Source: Sulfuriferula multivorans (lineage in GTDB: Bacteria > Pseudomonadota > Gammaproteobacteria > Burkholderiales > Thiobacillaceae). From it: a DNA stretch of 6,488 bases. The notes below the pieces were generated by a model, which made no database searches, had not been told where the DNA came from, and was given only the letters and a program-made list of their open reading frames with translations. Where the stretch lies: assembly GCA_010365175.1 (NCBI GenBank), contig JAAFGW010000171.1:1-6488 (forward strand), written 5' to 3'. The position numbers and the translations under genes are program-made. Shown piece by piece: positions 4,095 to 6,488 of this stretch; within the stretch, counting starts at the first letter, position 1; each line of letters begins with the position of its first letter.

Positions 4095-6488
4095 ATGCCT
4101 GACTACCGTTCCTGGACAACCACCCGTGGCCGCAACATGGCGGGAGCACGCGCGCTGTGGCGCGCCACCGGCATGAAGGATGGCGATTTCAACAAGCCGA
4201 TTATTGCGATTGCCAACTCGTTCACCCAGTTTGTGCCGGGCCATGTGCACCTCAAGGACATGGGCCAGCTGGTGGCGCGCGAGATCGAGGCGATGGGCGG
4301 CGTGGCCAAGGAGTTCAACACCATTGCGGTGGACGATGGCATCGCCATGGGCCACGGCGGCATGTTGTATTCGCTGCCGAGCCGCGAAATCATCGCCGAT
4401 TCGGTCGAGTACATGGTCAACGCGCACTGCGCCGACGCGCTGGTGTGCATTTCCAACTGCGACAAGATCACCCCGGGCATGCTGAATGCCGCGCTGCGGC
4501 TGAACATTCCGACGGTATTCGTCTCCGGCGGGCCGATGGAAGCCGGCAAGGTGAAGTGGGGCGGCAAGACCATCAAGCTCGACCTGGTTGACGCGATGGT
4601 GTCGGCGGCCGATGACAGCTATTCCGACGAGAAGGTCGCCCAGCTTGAGCGTTCGGCTTGCCCAACCTGCGGTTCGTGCTCGGGCATGTTCACTGCCAAT
4701 TCGATGAACTGCCTGACCGAGGCGCTGGGCTTGAGCCTGCCGGGTAACGGTTCGTTGCTGGCGACCCACTCCGACCGCAAGAATTTGTTCCTCGCTGCGG
4801 CGCGGCTGGTCGTAAAAAATGCGCGACGTTATTACGATGACGGCGACACCCGCGTGCTGCCGCGCGCGATTGCCAGTTTTGATGCCTTCGAAAATGCCAT
4901 CGCACTCGACATCGCCATGGGCGGTTCGACCAACACCGTGCTGCACCTGTTGGCCGCGGCACACGAAGCCGGCGTCGATTTCACGATGAAGGACATCGAC
5001 CGCATGAGCCGTCGCGTGCCGCATCTGTCGAAAGTCGCACCGTCGATCCAGACTTATCACATGGAAGACGTGCACCGCGCCGGTGGCGTGATGGCCATCC
5101 TCGGCGAGCTTGAGCGTGGTGGCCTGGTGCACCGCGACCTGCCGACGGTGTTGTGCCCGTCCATGGGCGAACAGATCGACACTTACGACATTCGCCGGAC
5201 CACCGACAAGGACGTGAAGGAATATTTCCGCGCCGCCCCGGGGGGTATCCCGACACAGACCGCGTTTTCTCAGTCACGCCGATTCCCCACGCTGGACGAC
5301 GACCGGGTGAACGGCTGTCTGCATGACCTCGAACATGCCTATTCGAAAGACGGTGGCTTGGCCGTGTTGTACGGCAACCTGGCGACAGACGGCTGTATCG
5401 TCAAAACCGCCGGCGTTGATGAGAGCATGTTCGAAGTCGAGCAGCTGCGTTACACCACCAGCGTGCCCACCTCCACCATTCGGGTGTTCAAGGGGCCGGC
5501 GCGCATATTTGAGTCGCAGGACGCAGCGGTCGAAGCCATTCTGGGCGACAAAATCGTTGCCGGCGATGTGATGGTGATCCGCTACGAAGGCCCGCGTGGC
5601 GGCCCCGGCATGCAGGAAATGCTGTACCCGACCTCGTATCTGAAATCCAAGGGCCTGGGCAAGTATTGCGCCCTGCTGACCGACGGCCGCTTCTCCGGCG
5701 GCACCTCGGGCCTGTCCATCGGCCACGCTTCGCCTGAAGCGGCCGAAGGCGGCAACATCGGCCTGGTGGAAGAAGGCGACATCATCGAAATTGACATCGT
5801 CAAGCGCAGCATCAACATGCTGGTAACCGACAAGGAACTCGCACGCCGCCGTGCCGCGATGGACGCCAAGGGCGCGCATGCCTGGAAGCCGGTCAATCGC
5901 GTGCGTGCCGTGTCGCCTGCGTTGCGTGCGTATGCCGCGATGGCGACTTCGGCTGCGTTTGGCGCGGTGCGCGACGTCAGCCTGGTTGAGCACCCGACCG
6001 AAGCGCAGATCCATGCCGATCCACTGGCACGCTTTGCCATTGCCGGCCAGTTGAGCTTCCGCGAAGGCGCGGGCGGCCTGACCTACGCCGACATCGACAA
6101 TCACGGCGGCCGCGCGACTATTTGTTTGCAGGGCGCGCACGTGGTGAGCTTCCGTCCCAAGTCGCAGCAGGAGCCGGTGGTGTGGGTGTCCGACGCGGCT
6201 AAATTCGCGCCGGGCAAATCGATCCGCGGTGGCGCACCCGTGTGCTGGCCGTGGTTTGGCGCGCATGCAAGCGAAGCATCGTTCCCCGCGCACGGCTTTG
6301 CCCGTACCGTGGCCTGGACCGTGACTGGCAGCCGCAAGCGCAACGATTCCAAAACCGAACTTACGTTGCAGTTAGCCGAGACCGAGCAGACGCGCAAGCA
6401 GTGGCCACATGCCACGCAGTTGACGCTGACCGTCATCGTCGGCGACAAACTGGAGATGCAGCTGGCCACCACCAACCACAGCGACAAG
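4095..6488 (+). CDS. ilvD: Dihydroxy-acid dehydratase fused in frame to a D-hexose-6-phosphate mutarotase domain (3' end outside window)
   Basis: Residues 1 to about 632 are a full dihydroxy-acid dehydratase. This iron-sulfur enzyme turns 2,3-dihydroxy-isovalerate and 2,3-dihydroxy-3-methylvalerate into the keto acids for valine, leucine and isoleucine. It is the E. coli class (MPDYRSWTTTRGRNMAGARAL at the start). Asp81, Cys122-Asp123-Lys124 (NCDKITPGM), Cys195 (CPTCGSC), Glu508 (GPGMQEM) and Ser534 (DGRFSGGTSG) correspond to the metal, cluster and proton-acceptor residues. The last two are shifted by +17 because of an insertion near 447-463. After the normal end (ATSAAFGAVRDVSLVE) there is no stop. 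A linker of about 14 residues leads into FAIAGQLSFREGAGGL and other mutarotase motifs, and the frame is open to the last base (798 codons). Start: ATG at 4095 with GAGAG 8 nt upstream. A lost stop through a one-base error near 5986-5988 is the main alternative to a real fusion. Confidence 0.93.
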   Translation, partial: MPDYRSWTTTRGRNMAGARALWRATGMKDGDFNKPIIAIANSFTQFVPGHVHLKDMGQLVAREIEAMGGVAKEFNTIAVDDGIAMGHGGMLYSLPSREIIADSVEYMVNAHCADALVCISNCDKITPGMLNAALRLNIPTVFVSGGPMEAGKVKWGGKTIKLDLVDAMVSAADDSYSDEKVAQLERSACPTCGSCSGMFTANSMNCLTEALGLSLPGNGSLLATHSDRKNLFLAAARLVVKNARRYYDDGDTRVLPRAIASFDAFENAIALDIAMGGSTNTVLHLLAAAHEAGVDFTMKDIDRMSRRVPHLSKVAPSIQTYHMEDVHRAGGVMAILGELERGGLVHRDLPTVLCPSMGEQIDTYDIRRTTDKDVKEYFRAAPGGIPTQTAFSQSRRFPTLDDDRVNGCLHDLEHAYSKDGGLAVLYGNLATDGCIVKTAGVDESMFEVEQLRYTTSVPTSTIRVFKGPARIFESQDAAVEAILGDKIVAGDVMVIRYEGPRGGPGMQEMLYPTSYLKSKGLGKYCALLTDGRFSGGTSGLSIGHASPEAAEGGNIGLVEEGDIIEIDIVKRSINMLVTDKELARRRAAMDAKGAHAWKPVNRVRAVSPALRAYAAMATSAAFGAVRDVSLVEHPTEAQIHADPLARFAIAGQLSFREGAGGLTYADIDNHGGRATICLQGAHVVSFRPKSQQEPVVWVSDAAKFAPGKSIRGGAPVCWPWFGAHASEASFPAHGFARTVAWTVTGSRKRNDSKTELTLQLAETEQTRKQWPHATQLTLTVIVGDKLEMQLATTNHSDK
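6033..6488 (+). other. N-terminal part of a YeaD-like mutarotase domain within the ilvD frame
   Basis: Residues 647-798 of the fused frame match the start of the D-hexose-6-phosphate mutarotase (glucose-6-phosphate 1-epimerase) family. The visible sequence has FAIAGQLSF, then SIRGGAPVCWPWFG (Arg711, WPWFG at 718-722), then PAHGFAR (His733, Arg737), all family hallmarks around the sugar-phosphate site. About 150 of the usual 270-300 residues are present. The catalytic His and acidic residue expected in the second half lie past the right edge. No ATG, GTG or TTG suitable for an independent start is found in frame between the end of the dehydratase part and this domain; the nearest are ATG 5940 and GTG 5967, inside conserved IlvD sequence. 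Confidence 0.88.

Noticed and set aside
3462..5132. Long open frame of 556 codons on the minus strand across the lgt/ilvD region
   Set aside because: It lies opposite ilvD and overlaps lgt in another frame. Its sequence is His-, Arg- and Ala-rich with no domain, as expected for an antisense frame of GC-rich coding DNA.
5274..6293. Open frame of 339 codons on the minus strand opposite the ilvD end
   Set aside because: It is an antisense shadow of a frame with strong homology, and shows no recognisable motif.

Overview
The window looks like chromosomal DNA of a betaproteobacterium, probably of the Nitrosomonadales or a neighbouring order. This is inferred from the GC-rich coding bias, the E. 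coli-class IlvD, the Lgt sequence and the divergent lgt/ilvD pair. No species can be named from the sequence alone.

Layout. Positions 1-124 hold two copies of a 45-bp repeat that carries two hairpins, 79 bp apart. A doubtful open frame on the minus strand (203 to the left edge) runs through them. A three-gene minus-strand operon occupies 249-2569: an acyl carrier protein, then a COG4648-type inner-membrane protein (4-nt ATGA overlap), then a small AMP-dependent acid ligase (15-nt gap). This trio matches the starter-activation part of aryl polyene (APE, xanthomonadin/flexirubin-like) clusters. None of the ketosynthase, ketoreductase or dehydratase genes is in view, and the operon starts right after a tRNA gene. 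A tRNA-Ala with anticodon CGC and an encoded CCA end lies at 2698-2773 on the minus strand, with its 3' end facing the operon. Upstream of it, also on the minus strand, are a VanZ-family membrane protein and lgt, which forms a likely two-gene operon with it. An 88-bp divergent intergenic region with a short heptamer repeat separates lgt from ilvD on the plus strand.

The most unusual item is the plus-strand frame starting at 4095. It encodes a complete dihydroxy-acid dehydratase (about 632 residues with all metal and catalytic residues checked). It then continues without a stop codon into the N-terminal half of a D-hexose-6-phosphate mutarotase (YeaD family), up to the right edge. I see no in-frame start codon between the two parts, so this reads as an IlvD-mutarotase fusion protein. 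A single-base error at the junction is the main competing explanation. The IlvD part also carries a 17-residue insertion relative to E. coli IlvD.

Functionally the window mixes housekeeping genes (branched-chain amino acid synthesis, lipoprotein maturation, a tRNA) with an accessory lipid or pigment module. I see no insertion sequence, CRISPR array or phage gene.
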